From Synechococcus sp. CBW1002 (GTDB lineage: Bacteria; Cyanobacteriota; Cyanobacteriia; PCC-6307; Cyanobiaceae): 64,000 bases of DNA. Shown here one piece after another: positions 7,764-16,575 of this stretch. The notes beneath the pieces are model-generated. The model ran no database searches and was not told where the DNA came from. It worked only from the letters and a program-made list of their open reading frames with translations. The stretch spans positions 1,550,001-1,614,000 of the forward strand of contig NZ_CP060398.1 of the NCBI RefSeq assembly GCF_015840915.1, written 5' to 3'. The position numbers and the translations under genes were made by a program. Each line of letters opens with the position of its first letter. Position 1 is the stretch's first letter.

Positions 7764-9530
7764 GGGACTCCTGAAAAAGATTCTCGGCCCATCGGCGCCG
7801 GATTCGTCCGTTTGCTTCGCGTTAATCAGGCTGGCAAGCGCGGTGACATCAAGTCGGCCAGATCTCAAAAGCCTGGCCTGCAGATGCCCTCAGGCGCTCT
7901 GATCGCTGACCAGGCCATAAAAAAGCTGTAGATCCACCCAAAAAGAAGGACAAAAAAGAGGCGCAGCAGCCTCAAGACCTTTTCCGCGCACATCACGACA
8001 AAGGCCATCGAGATGGAGGATTCGGCACCAGCTGGTAGACGAGCCATGATCAGATCCAGGGAATACTTGCGCTTTCCAGAGCCAAAGACGCCTTCCACTT
8101 CATTGCGTCGAGCTTGATCAGATCGGAGCTGGTGCTTGTGTGCAGTGGTGACATCAGGATCCTTGGGCGGGCGACCCAATCGCTTGCCGGAGAGGCGAAT
8201 ACCGTTCCTCGTGCAGAAATGCCTATTCTTGGCCGTGATATAAATCCGGTCGGCGCAGATTCGCTCTGGGTAAGATCCTGTATCCAGCTTGTATTTTTCC
8301 GCCTGAGCGATAAGGTCTTCTCCTTCGTTGTAGGGGTTCCAGCTTATGCGGTGCAAGAACGGAAAGCCGTTTTGAACCGAAACACTGATTTTGGCTCCAA
8401 ACTCCACCGCAGCACGTGCTTTGCCTCGCACCATTGGGCGGATATGGGTCTGCACAAGATTCACCAGGCGGTCTGGAATGCTGTTGGTCTGAGAGGCGAG
8501 CAGAAGGCCCTGTTGCCGCTCCAACTCGCTGCAGGCCAACAACTTCTGCCACCAATGCCTCTTAAGCTCGGAAAGCCTTGCCCCGCAGCCGATCAGAGCA
8601 TCAATGGCCTTGAGATTCTGCCGCACATAGCCAAGCTGATGTTTAATGGCAGCCTTCACTTTGCGGCGACGTGGTCGTTTTTGCTTCGCCACTCTCAGGA
8701 AATGAGCACGAGCAAGGCCACGGTCGTAGCGAGGTCGATGTCTCCTGAATCCCGATGACTGACTGCACAGATCATCAATGACTCGCTCGGTCGTTGTGCG
8801 AGCCTCGTTGAGGAGCTTGAGGTCTCTGGGATAGGTGATGTCGGCTGGAGTGCAACTGGCATCAATCGTGAGAGTGCCCCAATTCTTTCCTTCTGGCCAG
8901 TCAGCAGGCTTGATCAACGCATCAAGTTCTAGCTGAGCGCCTCCTCCACTGGAATCACGATCATCATGGTCGTCATCGTCTGCTGCCTGAGCAAGTGCTT
9001 CCAGAAGGATCTCTTTGCCGCGCTGCACCACCAGCTCGTTGATAAGGCGCAGATCCTCGTCAGAGAAACGCTTGCGAAAGTGCACCATCATCGAGGCATC
9101 AAACGGTGCCTTGGCTGTGTAGCCCGCAAAGCCGAGAAAGAACTGAATATAGGCGTTCTCTCTGATCTGATGGACTGTCTCTTCGTCGGTGAGCCCTAAC
9201 TTCTGTTTGATGTAGAGAGCACCAAAGGCCATTCTCACTGATTTGGCTGGAGCGCCAATTGTGGCGCTGAATTGAGGGGCATAGGTTTCTTCCAGCTCAT
9301 CCCATGGGATCAGCCCCTCCAGTTGAACCCAGCGATTCTCGGGATCAAGTGTGCCGCCAAATGGCAGGTGGAACTCCTTGATTGAGATCTGACCGTTATT
9401 GTGCCTCCGGTACATATGGAACGATCAGGAGTAAAGGCAATCACGGATTGCCTGATTCACGGCCACTTTAGCGGTTTCTCATGCTTGAGACCAGCTGCGG
9501 CGCAATGGATCTGGATTGTTCAGGAGTCCC
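7764..9530 (-). mobile_element. Complete IS5/IS1182-type element, 6-bp target duplication
   Basis: Both ends read GGGACTCCTGAA inward (7764-7775 on the plus strand and 9530-9519 on the minus strand). CATGTA is repeated at 7758-7763 and 9531-9536. The element is 1767 bp and carries one transposase gene. A truncated relative is split between 4487-4522 and 7065-7260. Confidence 0.93.
7865..9415 (-). CDS. IS5/IS1182-type transposase
   Basis: This 516-residue transposase has the DUF772-like N-terminal region (SVRMAFGALYIKQKLGLTDEETVHQIRENAYIQ is cut here to its pattern: KQKLGLTDEETVHQIREN), followed by the target segment FDASMMVHFRKRF. A catalytic core with GTLTIDASCTPADI (first Asp) and a later DRIYIT (second Asp) follows. 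C-terminal NEVEGVFGSGKRKYSL provides the Glu. A charged linker with a run of Asp (about 145-155) precedes the core. The C-terminal tail is unusually hydrophobic (RLLRLFFVLLFGWIYSFF). The frame is full length, so the element may be active. Placement between the IS5 and IS1182 families is uncertain. Confidence 0.85.
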   Translation of the reverse strand: MYRRHNNGQISIKEFHLPFGGTLDPENRWVQLEGLIPWDELEETYAPQFSATIGAPAKSVRMAFGALYIKQKLGLTDEETVHQIRENAYIQFFLGFAGYTAKAPFDASMMVHFRKRFSDEDLRLINELVVQRGKEILLEALAQAADDDDHDDRDSSGGGAQLELDALIKPADWPEGKNWGTLTIDASCTPADITYPRDLKLLNEARTTTERVIDDLCSQSSGFRRHRPRYDRGLARAHFLRVAKQKRPRRRKVKAAIKHQLGYVRQNLKAIDALIGCGARLSELKRHWWQKLLACSELERQQGLLLASQTNSIPDRLVNLVQTHIRPMVRGKARAAVEFGAKISVSVQNGFPFLHRISWNPYNEGEDLIAQAEKYKLDTGSYPERICADRIYITAKNRHFCTRNGIRLSGKRLGRPPKDPDVTTAHKHQLRSDQARRNEVEGVFGSGKRKYSLDLIMARLPAGAESSISMAFVVMCAEKVLRLLRLFFVLLFGWIYSFFMAWSAIRAPEGICRPGF

Positions 9531-9536
9531 CATGTA

Positions 9537-9940
9537 CGCGGTAGTCGAAGTGCATCATTCAATAGGCTGCAGCCCAGAGAATCGACATTGCAACAAATGA
9601 CTGACGGCCCACCAATTGCGATTGATAGTAACAGTATGGAGAGATGACAATCATACAGTATTTCGTTGCACTTGGGTTACAATAGAGTGCATATAAATGC
9701 ATATTTCGATGGCAATGAGCTCCCTGTCTCAATACTAACAAAGCACAGATAATCATTTTATCCAATCTATGGCAAGCATTATTCAGAGATAAGAACTCCT
9801 ATATCACGGCGGGCCTCTAACTCCGTCGACTGCAGGCTGATAGAATTCTAAGGATGTGATGCAAGTATCCAGGCATATTGGAGCTCTCTGGAGAGGTAAT
9901 GGTTTGATCGGAACCTAATACTGCTGCTTCGGTTTGGAGT
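9537..9940. other. AT-rich intergenic region
   Basis: Roughly 400 bases between the IS5/IS1182-type element and the Coq4-like gene. It is AT-rich and contains no open frame that resembles a known family. It presumably includes the 3' untranslated part of the Coq4-like gene. Confidence 0.5.
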
Positions 9941-10654
9941 CTAGAAATGCCGGCACTCTCCATTGGTTGGCTCTGACCTAGTTGGATTACTGAAAGGTGT
10001 AATGTTTAGATCTCGCCGTAACTCTGCAATAGGTCTGTCCCAATAGTCCTCAAACTTGTAGGCATAGATTGAACCTGTACTGCACATACGCGCTTGCATT
10101 CCCATTGAAATACCTGCTGCTGTTGCAAGCAGGATGTCATCAAACGCACAGTAGTCTTTGCATCTAAGCGAATGTAACAGGCCACCAAAAGCTAGTATTG
10201 CTCCAAAGAAGCTTCGTATGTGTGACATATTAAAGCTGGCGACCCCAGCTTCCGATGCGAGATCAGTTCGTGCAAAACCAAGAATCACATGCATCATGTC
10301 ATGAACATGCCTAAGCCGATGTGTTATATAGTCAATTTCGCTATCAACTTGACCAAGCTCATCAATTGCCGCTGGATCAAGACCGTTTTCAGAAATGAAA
10401 GTAGCGTACTGCCTTCCAAAGGTTTCATCACCTAACTGAAGCAACTCATCTACGTCCACTTCAGGATACGTCCATCGCTCACTGGCCATTGATTTTACAC
10501 CGGGGTTAGAAAGTAATTGCTGAAAGTACTGCAATGATATCTCGCTATCTTTTAGACCTTCATACATTCGTATTATGCTTGTAGTATCTGAAGGGTTGCC
10601 TATGAATGATAGAAAAGCTCTGCACGTCCTAAATAATGCAATCAGGTTTGTCAA
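9941..10654 (-). CDS. Coq4-like protein
   Basis: This 237-residue protein resembles the Coq4 family, which in mitochondria and some bacteria assists ubiquinone synthesis. The diagnostic feature is HRLRHVHDMMHVILGF at about 112-127, containing the HDxxH metal-binding motif, with an acidic residue (SEAG) about a dozen positions later. The flanking helices are also Coq4-like. The ATG at 10654 starts MTNLIALFRTCR. The gene is noticeably AT-richer than the core genes to the right and stands alone between mobile elements, so horizontal acquisition is plausible. Cyanobacteria make plastoquinone rather than ubiquinone, so its substrate here is open. Confidence 0.75.
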   Translation of the reverse strand: MTNLIALFRTCRAFLSFIGNPSDTTSIIRMYEGLKDSEISLQYFQQLLSNPGVKSMASERWTYPEVDVDELLQLGDETFGRQYATFISENGLDPAAIDELGQVDSEIDYITHRLRHVHDMMHVILGFARTDLASEAGVASFNMSHIRSFFGAILAFGGLLHSLRCKDYCAFDDILLATAAGISMGMQARMCSTGSIYAYKFEDYWDRPIAELRRDLNITPFSNPTRSEPTNGECRHF

Positions 10655-11226
10655 AGTAGTACTAGCCGAGCTTCAACCCATTCTAGCAGTAATACATGGG
10701 CTAACAACAGGTGTTGGACGCCATCAAGATGGGTAGTGGCTTTTGGGATTCCAACCATTGTGCTAGAGCGACATTATGCGGTGGTCAGCATTGAGCACGG
10801 GCATTTGTGCTGTCTAGCTCGACAGATATATGTAAGCACTCACTTATAGGGATCCTCTCGGCAGCCAGCAATGTCACTATCGTTACGGGCCAGCTCCAGA
10901 TGTTACTCTCAGCTCGGTTATGGATTCTTGGCAGACTGTTGATATACAAGATCTAAACCTTGCTTGGATCTTCTGACCTGAATATTGGCATTGGGTGCAG
11001 TTAGAGGAACCATGCCGACGTTGATCCTTCCAGTGTGAACGAGAGAGTGCAGCTTACCACAAAACGCAACAGGTAAGAATTGCCATGAAATGAAATCCTA
11101 ATACAACCTTGAGAGAGGTAATCTATGTAGACCGTGAGCAAGGAGGAGCTTTCAATGGCCTGACAGCAATACAAGCAAATGCGTGGAAAATATGACTTCA
11201 TAGAGCAACTGACTAATATCACCGAA
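10655..11226. other. Intergenic region without recognisable gene
   Basis: About 570 bases between the Coq4-like gene and the antiporter. Open frames here (for example 11001-11249 on the minus strand, which runs into the antiporter gene) lack any family signature. I see no RNA gene. The Coq4-like gene promoter should lie in the left part, reading leftward. Confidence 0.5.
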
Positions 11227-12633
11227 TTACAACTGAGAACTCGTAGCATCCAATTTCAAGCCTGATCTTAGTCCCATTCGAATCAGCAGTGGCTGCAACA
11301 AGAGATCCAAAAGAACCACGATATACAGCATCGCAAGGATTTGCTCACCCAACTGATTGGCAATCGTGGCTGTCACACCACTGATATGCGGGAGCTCTTC
11401 AGTCAATGACAGCGCCATTGCTAAAGGTACTGCAGCCCGCAATCCAAAACCGGCAACTACGAAGCGATCGGGCCATGAGAATACTTTGGAAGGTAGCAGC
11501 ACGGTAAGCGTCAGCAGTCGTGCAATGGGAACCACAATCGCAAGGAGAAAGCCAAGCGGCAACACCGAAACAATCGCCTCAGGTCTGACTAAGAAACCGA
11601 GCAAAAGTAGAACAGTGATTTCGGCGGCAGTATTAAAGGGATGCATCACCCTTCCTAGAGCCTGCTGCTCAAAACGATTGATTCGATAACGACCATTTGA
11701 GAGCATTACACCAGCCACAAATACCGCCACTAGTCCCCCGCCTCCGAGGATCTGACCTAAGCCATAACTAACGAAGGCAAGCGCAACTGCAACCAACAAC
11801 AACATCGGCTCAGAACGCACAATCGCATCGATGAATCGCGGTGCTAATGCACCGACCAACAAGCCAGCAAGCAGACCGGCGACTACATGAAGGCCAACAG
11901 CTCCAAACTGATCCATCGCGCCAATTGCCAAGAGCCCTTGAACGGCATGGTGATCCCCATGTGATTGGTCTTTCAGCAAACCAGCCAGGAATCCAAAGCC
12001 CAGCAAGGTAACGATGGTGCTCACCGCAACTTCAAATTGCAAAAGATGAGTCAAGCGTGCACGAATGGGATGAGCCAACGCCACAAACAGATCGTCGATC
12101 GCTCCGCTGTCGGTTGCTCCAAGGCATGTCATCGCAAGCACGGCAACGGCTGGGGGCAAGCCAGGGGCCAACAACGGGGTTAACATCAGTAGCGTTAAGG
12201 CGGTGATAGCAACAGTCAGCGCGACGCCACCACAACCAAGCGCGAGACCAGTACTGGCTTGACCGCGGATCCGGCGCAGGTCGGTCTTCAGACCGGCGTA
12301 AAAAATCAATAGGGCAAGGCTGACCCTGTGCAAGGTCTCGACATGCACTGCGTCAAGCCACTGAGATTGAGTCAACCAATCACTGGGGATGACCAGCCCC
12401 AGCAGCAAAATGGCAGCGGCACCGGGTAAGCGCAAGTTAGCGGCAAGCCGATCCACAGCAAGTGCCAGCATGTAGATCGCCCCAAGGCCGAGAAAAAAGC
12501 CACGAGGAAGAAGCGTGCCCTGCAGATGAGGACTGGAGGCTGTCGTGGCAAGCAAAAACTTGTAATGCACCAAAGTCTGTGATAGAAACATTCCAATCAT
12601 CGTCATGCGCCTGCTTGCATCAGGATATCGCAA
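11227..12633 (-). CDS. CPA1-type cation:proton antiporter
   Basis: This 468-residue polytopic membrane protein has about 12 hydrophobic segments and the general pattern of the monovalent cation:proton antiporter-1 family (NhaP-like). RVSLALLIFYAGLKTDLRRI matches the family helix before the ion site, and CLGATDSGAIDDLF (about 190-203) contains the Asp pair region. RFVVAGFGLRAAVPLAMAL near residue 385 matches the conserved R-x-x-x-P-x-A-x-A-L helix. The start is uncertain: MTMIGMFLSQ at about residue 11 is an alternative. An IS1182 element begins 7 bases upstream of the annotated start, so the original promoter has probably been displaced. Cation specificity cannot be read from the sequence. 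Confidence 0.8.
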   Translation of the reverse strand: MRYPDASRRMTMIGMFLSQTLVHYKFLLATTASSPHLQGTLLPRGFFLGLGAIYMLALAVDRLAANLRLPGAAAILLLGLVIPSDWLTQSQWLDAVHVETLHRVSLALLIFYAGLKTDLRRIRGQASTGLALGCGGVALTVAITALTLLMLTPLLAPGLPPAVAVLAMTCLGATDSGAIDDLFVALAHPIRARLTHLLQFEVAVSTIVTLLGFGFLAGLLKDQSHGDHHAVQGLLAIGAMDQFGAVGLHVVAGLLAGLLVGALAPRFIDAIVRSEPMLLLVAVALAFVSYGLGQILGGGGLVAVFVAGVMLSNGRYRINRFEQQALGRVMHPFNTAAEITVLLLLGFLVRPEAIVSVLPLGFLLAIVVPIARLLTLTVLLPSKVFSWPDRFVVAGFGLRAAVPLAMALSLTEELPHISGVTATIANQLGEQILAMLYIVVLLDLLLQPLLIRMGLRSGLKLDATSSQL

Positions 12634-12640
12634 TAACTAG

Positions 12641-14430
12641 GAGCCTGTCGCGCATAGATCAGCACCCAGTCTCTCCACAGCCGCCCATCAATCTGCCCAG
12701 ATCCCAGTGACTGCAATGGATCTGGGCGATACACTCGGGCATGCAGAAGCGCAAGACCTTTCGCCCCTGGCAGCCGCAGCAGGCCACCCTGCTGCCGCCG
12801 TCACCGCGTGAGTGGCTCTCAGAAGACCACCAGGTGTATTTCCTGCTGGACCTGGTGGATGAGCTGGATCTCTCCGCGATCCTCGTACCCGCTCAGGCCA
12901 AGGACCCCCGCGGAGAGAAGGGATTCGATCCACGCATGATGACGATGCTGCTGCTTTACGCCTACTGCGTGGGCATCGTCTCCTCCAGGAAGATCGAGCG
13001 GGCCTGCTACGAGGATCTGGCATTCCGCGTGCTGACCGGCAACCAGCAGCCGGACCACAGCCGAATCAGCGAGTTCCGCCGGCGCAACCTTGATGCCCTC
13101 AAGGGCCTGTTTATTCAGATCCTGCGCCTGTGCCAGAAGGCGGGGATGGTGAGCCTGGGCCATGTGGCCCTCGATGGCACCAAGGTGCAGGCCAATGCCT
13201 CCAAGCACAAGGCGATGAGCCACGAGCGGATGCTCAGGGCGGAGAAGGAGCTCCAGAAGGAAATCAACGCCTTGATCCGCAAGGCCGAGATCCTGGATGC
13301 CCAGGAAGACCGGCGCTACGGCAAAGGAAACCTGGGCAGTGAACTTCCCGATGAGCTGCGCCACAAGCAGGGCCGCCTCGCAAAAATCCGTCAGGCCCGC
13401 AAGGAGATGGAGGCGGAAACCGCTGCAGCTGCAGCGCGGCAGCGGCAGGAGGAAGCCGAGAAGGCCAGAGCCAAAGCGACCGCAGCCGAGGAATCGGATG
13501 GATCGGCCCCTGAGCAGGCCGAGCTGAACAGGAAAGCGGAAGCCGCAGCGGCAAAGGCAGCAGCGGCGGGGGACAAAGCCATCGAGGCCGCCGAGAGCGC
13601 TGGCCTCGAGCCACCAGATCTGGAGCCACTCGCCTCTGACGCGATGCCCAGGCGTGGTCTGGCGAGAAAGGCTGACGGCACACCGACGGCCAAGACCCAA
13701 CGGAATTTCACAGATTCCGACAGCCACCTCATGCAGTCCGGCGGCACCTACCTGCAGGGCTACAACTGCCAGCTGGCGGTCGACAGTGACCACCAGGTGA
13801 TCGTGGCGGTGGGCGTCAGCAACCAGCCACCGGACGTGGAGCACCTGGAGCCCATGCTGGAGCGGATCGCCGCCAGCGCCGGTGAACTGCCGGACGTGAT
13901 GACGATGGATGCGGGCTACTGGAGCGACGACAACGCAGGTCACTGTGAGGACCTTGGCATTGACGCCTACATCGCCACCGGCCGTCTGCCGCATGGGAAG
14001 CCGCCACCGCCACAGCGAGGACCGCTGCCCAGAGATGCCGACGCCAGAACCCGCATGGCCCGCAAGATCAGAAGCAAGAAGGGATCCAGGATCTACGCCC
14101 AGCGCAAAGCGATCGTGGAGCCGGTGAACGGCCAGATCAAGGAAGGCCGGGGCCTGCGGCGGTTTCTCTTGCGGGGCCTGGAGAAGGTCGATGGTGAATG
14201 GCATCTGATCGCTGCCACCCACAACCTGCTCAAGTTGTTCCGGTACAGGCGATCACAGCAGCAGCTCTGGGCAGCAGCGACGGGATGAGGGGTAGAGACC
14301 CTGGCAATGCCGCCAGGGCTGAGTCAACCTCGCCCCAATGAACCAGCTCAGCGGGAGAGGTAGACCTCAGAGCTCACCTCACCGGGATTCGTCGTGACCA
14401 GGGGCTCGCTGCTCTATTGGCAACAAACTC
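12641..14430 (+). mobile_element. IS1182 family element at a CTAG target
   Basis: The left end GAGCCTGTCGCGCATAGA and the right end on the other strand GAGTTTGTTGCCAATAGA form an imperfect inverted repeat. The palindromic tetranucleotide CTAG flanks the element at 12637-12640 and 14431-14434, a pattern typical of IS1182 insertions. The length is 1790 bp. It separates the antiporter gene from whatever lay upstream. Confidence 0.9.
12741..14288 (+). CDS. IS1182 family transposase
   Basis: This 515-residue transposase starts MQKRKTFRPWQPQQATLLPP, as in IS1182 proteins, and continues with the DUF772 region (FDPRMMTMLLLYAYCVGIVSSRKIE is represented by MMTMLLLYAYCVGIVSSRKI). It has VALDGTKVQANASKHKAMS for the first catalytic Asp, an extended Ala/Glu/Lys-rich coiled-coil insertion at about 215-290, VMTMDAGYWSDDNA for the second Asp and AIVEPVNGQIKEGRGLRRF for the Glu. 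The frame is complete and the ends are intact, so the element may be functional. The long alanine-rich coiled coil between the catalytic parts is a subgroup feature. Confidence 0.95.
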   Translation: MQKRKTFRPWQPQQATLLPPSPREWLSEDHQVYFLLDLVDELDLSAILVPAQAKDPRGEKGFDPRMMTMLLLYAYCVGIVSSRKIERACYEDLAFRVLTGNQQPDHSRISEFRRRNLDALKGLFIQILRLCQKAGMVSLGHVALDGTKVQANASKHKAMSHERMLRAEKELQKEINALIRKAEILDAQEDRRYGKGNLGSELPDELRHKQGRLAKIRQARKEMEAETAAAAARQRQEEAEKARAKATAAEESDGSAPEQAELNRKAEAAAAKAAAAGDKAIEAAESAGLEPPDLEPLASDAMPRRGLARKADGTPTAKTQRNFTDSDSHLMQSGGTYLQGYNCQLAVDSDHQVIVAVGVSNQPPDVEHLEPMLERIAASAGELPDVMTMDAGYWSDDNAGHCEDLGIDAYIATGRLPHGKPPPPQRGPLPRDADARTRMARKIRSKKGSRIYAQRKAIVEPVNGQIKEGRGLRRFLLRGLEKVDGEWHLIAATHNLLKLFRYRRSQQQLWAAATG

Positions 14431-14511
14431 CTAGGGCAATTGGCAATGCTCCATTCCATACTGAGGACAGACGAGCAATGCCTACTGCATGATCCCAAGG
14501 AAAAAAATCAA

Positions 14512-16038
14512 TCAACGCTGTTGGTCTGACAGTGCTGCAAGGAAAGCAACGAGATCAGTCTGTTCAGCAGAACTGAGCTTCAAGTTGCCGAGCTCAGTTT
14601 TGTTGACTGTTTCTGGGTATTCCGGCTCTGGCCAGCAACCCTGCCTTTCTGCATCCTCTACGGGCGTCCAGGAACTTTCACAACGCGGCTTAACATCGCG
14701 TGTGTTGTAGAAATCAATAACCTGCCCTAGTGTTTTGAAGTAACCATTATGCATGTAGGCCCTAACAAATTGAGGATCCGGTTTTCGTGCCACATTACGG
14801 ACAGTTGGAACCTTGAATTTACCCATCTCTTCAGAAGCGGATTCACGGTAGCTATCCTGCGTGAGAAGAAATCCTCCCAGTCCTAAGTCAACCCAATCCT
14901 CACCTTGGCTATTAATCCAAGAAGAGCGATAAATCGGATTGGAAGGGTTACGAGGAATTCCGAGATTGTCATACGTATAATCTGTAAACAGAGGCTTGAC
15001 ACCATTAATATTGGTCTGGGCTGAATGGCACAAGGCACACTTTGCCTTGCCATTAAAAAGAGATAGACCTCGCTTCTCGCTAGCAGAAAGCGAAGCTCTA
15101 TGTTGGATGTAAGCATCGTAGCGAGAACTGAATGGGCTCATCTCACTGGAGCCCTCATAAGCCATCAACGCCAATGCAATGTTGGTGTAAGCCACCTGGA
15201 TCAATGAGTCGTCCGAAAAGTGCCGTGTCGCTTGATCTAGTCGAACACTCCCCGTGACTGATTCACACTGACTTTCAATATCCTTGGGCCAGCGGATGAG
15301 ATCTATGCGCGAACCAAAGATCGACTGATAAGTGGTTGGATACTGTTCCTTGCGTGGTGGATGCACAACGCGGTAAACAATGCAGGCAGGAGCAGGTAGC
15401 TGACCTTCCAGGGTGCCAATCGCTGGTTGTGTCGCCTGCTCCTGACTGGCGCGTCCAGTCATGAAACCGGTGGCGCGTCCATCCCAGAAATTGCCCCCAA
15501 CGAAAATAGCTGAGCCGCCTTCATAGAACCGTGACAATGGCGGACTCAAAGCGGAGTAGGCACTGGTCTGCACATTGCGAAAACCAAGTGCATTCTCGGC
15601 CGAAGGCTTGAATTCAAAGCCCTGAAAGGCTGAACCTTGATGCACACCAGCTAGTCGATTACCAAGATCGGAGCCTGCTGTCCCCCCTGCGGCAATGGCG
15701 TGACAGGTGGCACACGACATATTTCGCTTCAAAGACAGATTCTCATCCTCGAAGATCGACTTCCCGAGAGCAACGAGCTTGCGGTTCTGACCCAGCTGCA
15801 ACAACGAGGCGTCGGGAGGGATCGGTTCAACAACGGCTGCAGTGGCCGCCAGAGGAACACTGCATAGGCAGAGGATCAAGACGATGACCAGCCTGGTAAC
15901 GGCGACGAACAGGGATGACCAACGGACGACTTGGGGCACGTGCGGTAGACCTTGGCTAGCGGAACGACTGCAACGACAACAGCACACAGCCAGCCGCACT
16001 CCACAATCATTTCTCAAAGATAGGCGAGCGCACTTCAA
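14512..16038 (-). CDS. Di-haem cytochrome c peroxidase/MauG-like protein
   Basis: This 508-residue exported protein has two haem c attachment motifs, CATCH at about 109-113 and CALCH at about 337-341, in the order found in the cytochrome c peroxidase/MauG family. A hydrophobic export segment (VIVLILCLCSVPLAATAA) lies at about 51-68, so the true start may be an internal GTG nearer to it; the first 40 residues are Cys-rich and unusual. GYMHNGYFKTLGQVIDFYN-type sequence (MHNGYFKTLGQVIDFYNTRD) near the C terminus is a family hallmark. The likely role is electron transfer to peroxide or to an oxidised cofactor in the periplasm. It has lower GC than the core genes and sits among IS elements, consistent with transfer. 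Confidence 0.85.
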   Translation of the reverse strand: MKCARLSLRNDCGVRLAVCCCRCSRSASQGLPHVPQVVRWSSLFVAVTRLVIVLILCLCSVPLAATAAVVEPIPPDASLLQLGQNRKLVALGKSIFEDENLSLKRNMSCATCHAIAAGGTAGSDLGNRLAGVHQGSAFQGFEFKPSAENALGFRNVQTSAYSALSPPLSRFYEGGSAIFVGGNFWDGRATGFMTGRASQEQATQPAIGTLEGQLPAPACIVYRVVHPPRKEQYPTTYQSIFGSRIDLIRWPKDIESQCESVTGSVRLDQATRHFSDDSLIQVAYTNIALALMAYEGSSEMSPFSSRYDAYIQHRASLSASEKRGLSLFNGKAKCALCHSAQTNINGVKPLFTDYTYDNLGIPRNPSNPIYRSSWINSQGEDWVDLGLGGFLLTQDSYRESASEEMGKFKVPTVRNVARKPDPQFVRAYMHNGYFKTLGQVIDFYNTRDVKPRCESSWTPVEDAERQGCWPEPEYPETVNKTELGNLKLSSAEQTDLVAFLAALSDQQR

Positions 16039-16110
16039 GGGTCAAGGAATCCCTGAAAAACCCAGTAAACTGCCCTCAAGTCCAAGCTTGAGACTGTCCT
16101 GCCCCCCTAG

Positions 16111-16278
16111 TGTCAGCAAAGAAGTCCGCTCGGTTTGACCCGTCCACCTGGGGGCCCAACCGACGACTATGCAACCGCCCTATGACGCCGCTCTGCGGGA
16201 AGCCGTCCGCCTGCGGATGAGCCCTCCGAACCTTGAGAGCGTGGCTGAGATCGCCCGCGACACCGGGATCACGGCGCA
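16111..16278 (+). mobile_element. Left-end fragment of the IS3-type element
   Basis: This 168-bp piece starts with an intact left terminal repeat, TGTCAGCAAAGAAGTCC, and matches 17969-18126 up to GATCACGGCGCA. It is followed by CCCCCAG and then another TGTCAGCAAA at 16286, which is the terminal repeat interrupted by IS110. It shows what the undisturbed left end looks like. Confidence 0.9.
16169..16278 (+). pseudogene. OrfA fragment of the IS3-type element
   Basis: The first 36 or so codons of OrfA (MQPPYDAALREAVRLRMSPP and onward to the first HTH) are present. The frame then runs into unrelated sequence at 16279. It is a truncated duplicate of 18019-18528 with no expected function. Confidence 0.9.
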
Positions 16279-16380
16279 CCCCCAGTGTCAGCAAACGAAC
16301 CAGTACGCGCGTACGCCCTCGCGCCCGAAACACCCACGGCCAAGCCAGAGCGCCCTTGCCACTCTGGTCATGAGGACATC

Positions 16381-16560
16381 GGGCCATGGCCGATGACATC
16401 TTTGGAGGCCTGACCCCGAAAGCAAACGTGGCCTGGGATTCGAATTGCGCTCCCTGCCCTGGCGACGGCTCGACTGACCAATGAGTTAGTCGGCCGATCC
16501 CGATTAGGAATTTGCTGATTTTAGTGCGCGAATCCTGCCTGATGCCCTCCCGATCACCTA
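16381..16560 (+). ncRNA. Candidate IS110 bridge RNA
   Basis: IS110 elements such as IS621 encode a guide RNA in the non-coding end upstream of the transposase. Here a stem GGCCATG/CGTGGCC (16382-16388 with 16427-16433) closes a loop containing GACATCTTT (16395-16403) and AGCAAA (16421-16426). Both match the terminal repeat of the IS3-type element that this IS110 occupies. TTAGGAA at 16504-16510 equals the right end of the element plus AA at its junction, as expected of a donor guide. The order of the two target-like segments is the reverse of the IS621 layout, so the assignment is tentative. Transcript ends are guesses. Confidence 0.4.
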
Positions 16561-16575
16561 GTGAGTCCTTAAGCC

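Noticed and set aside
11001-11249. An 82-codon minus-strand frame overlapping the antiporter 3' end
   Set aside because: It overlaps a real gene in another frame and has no recognisable features.
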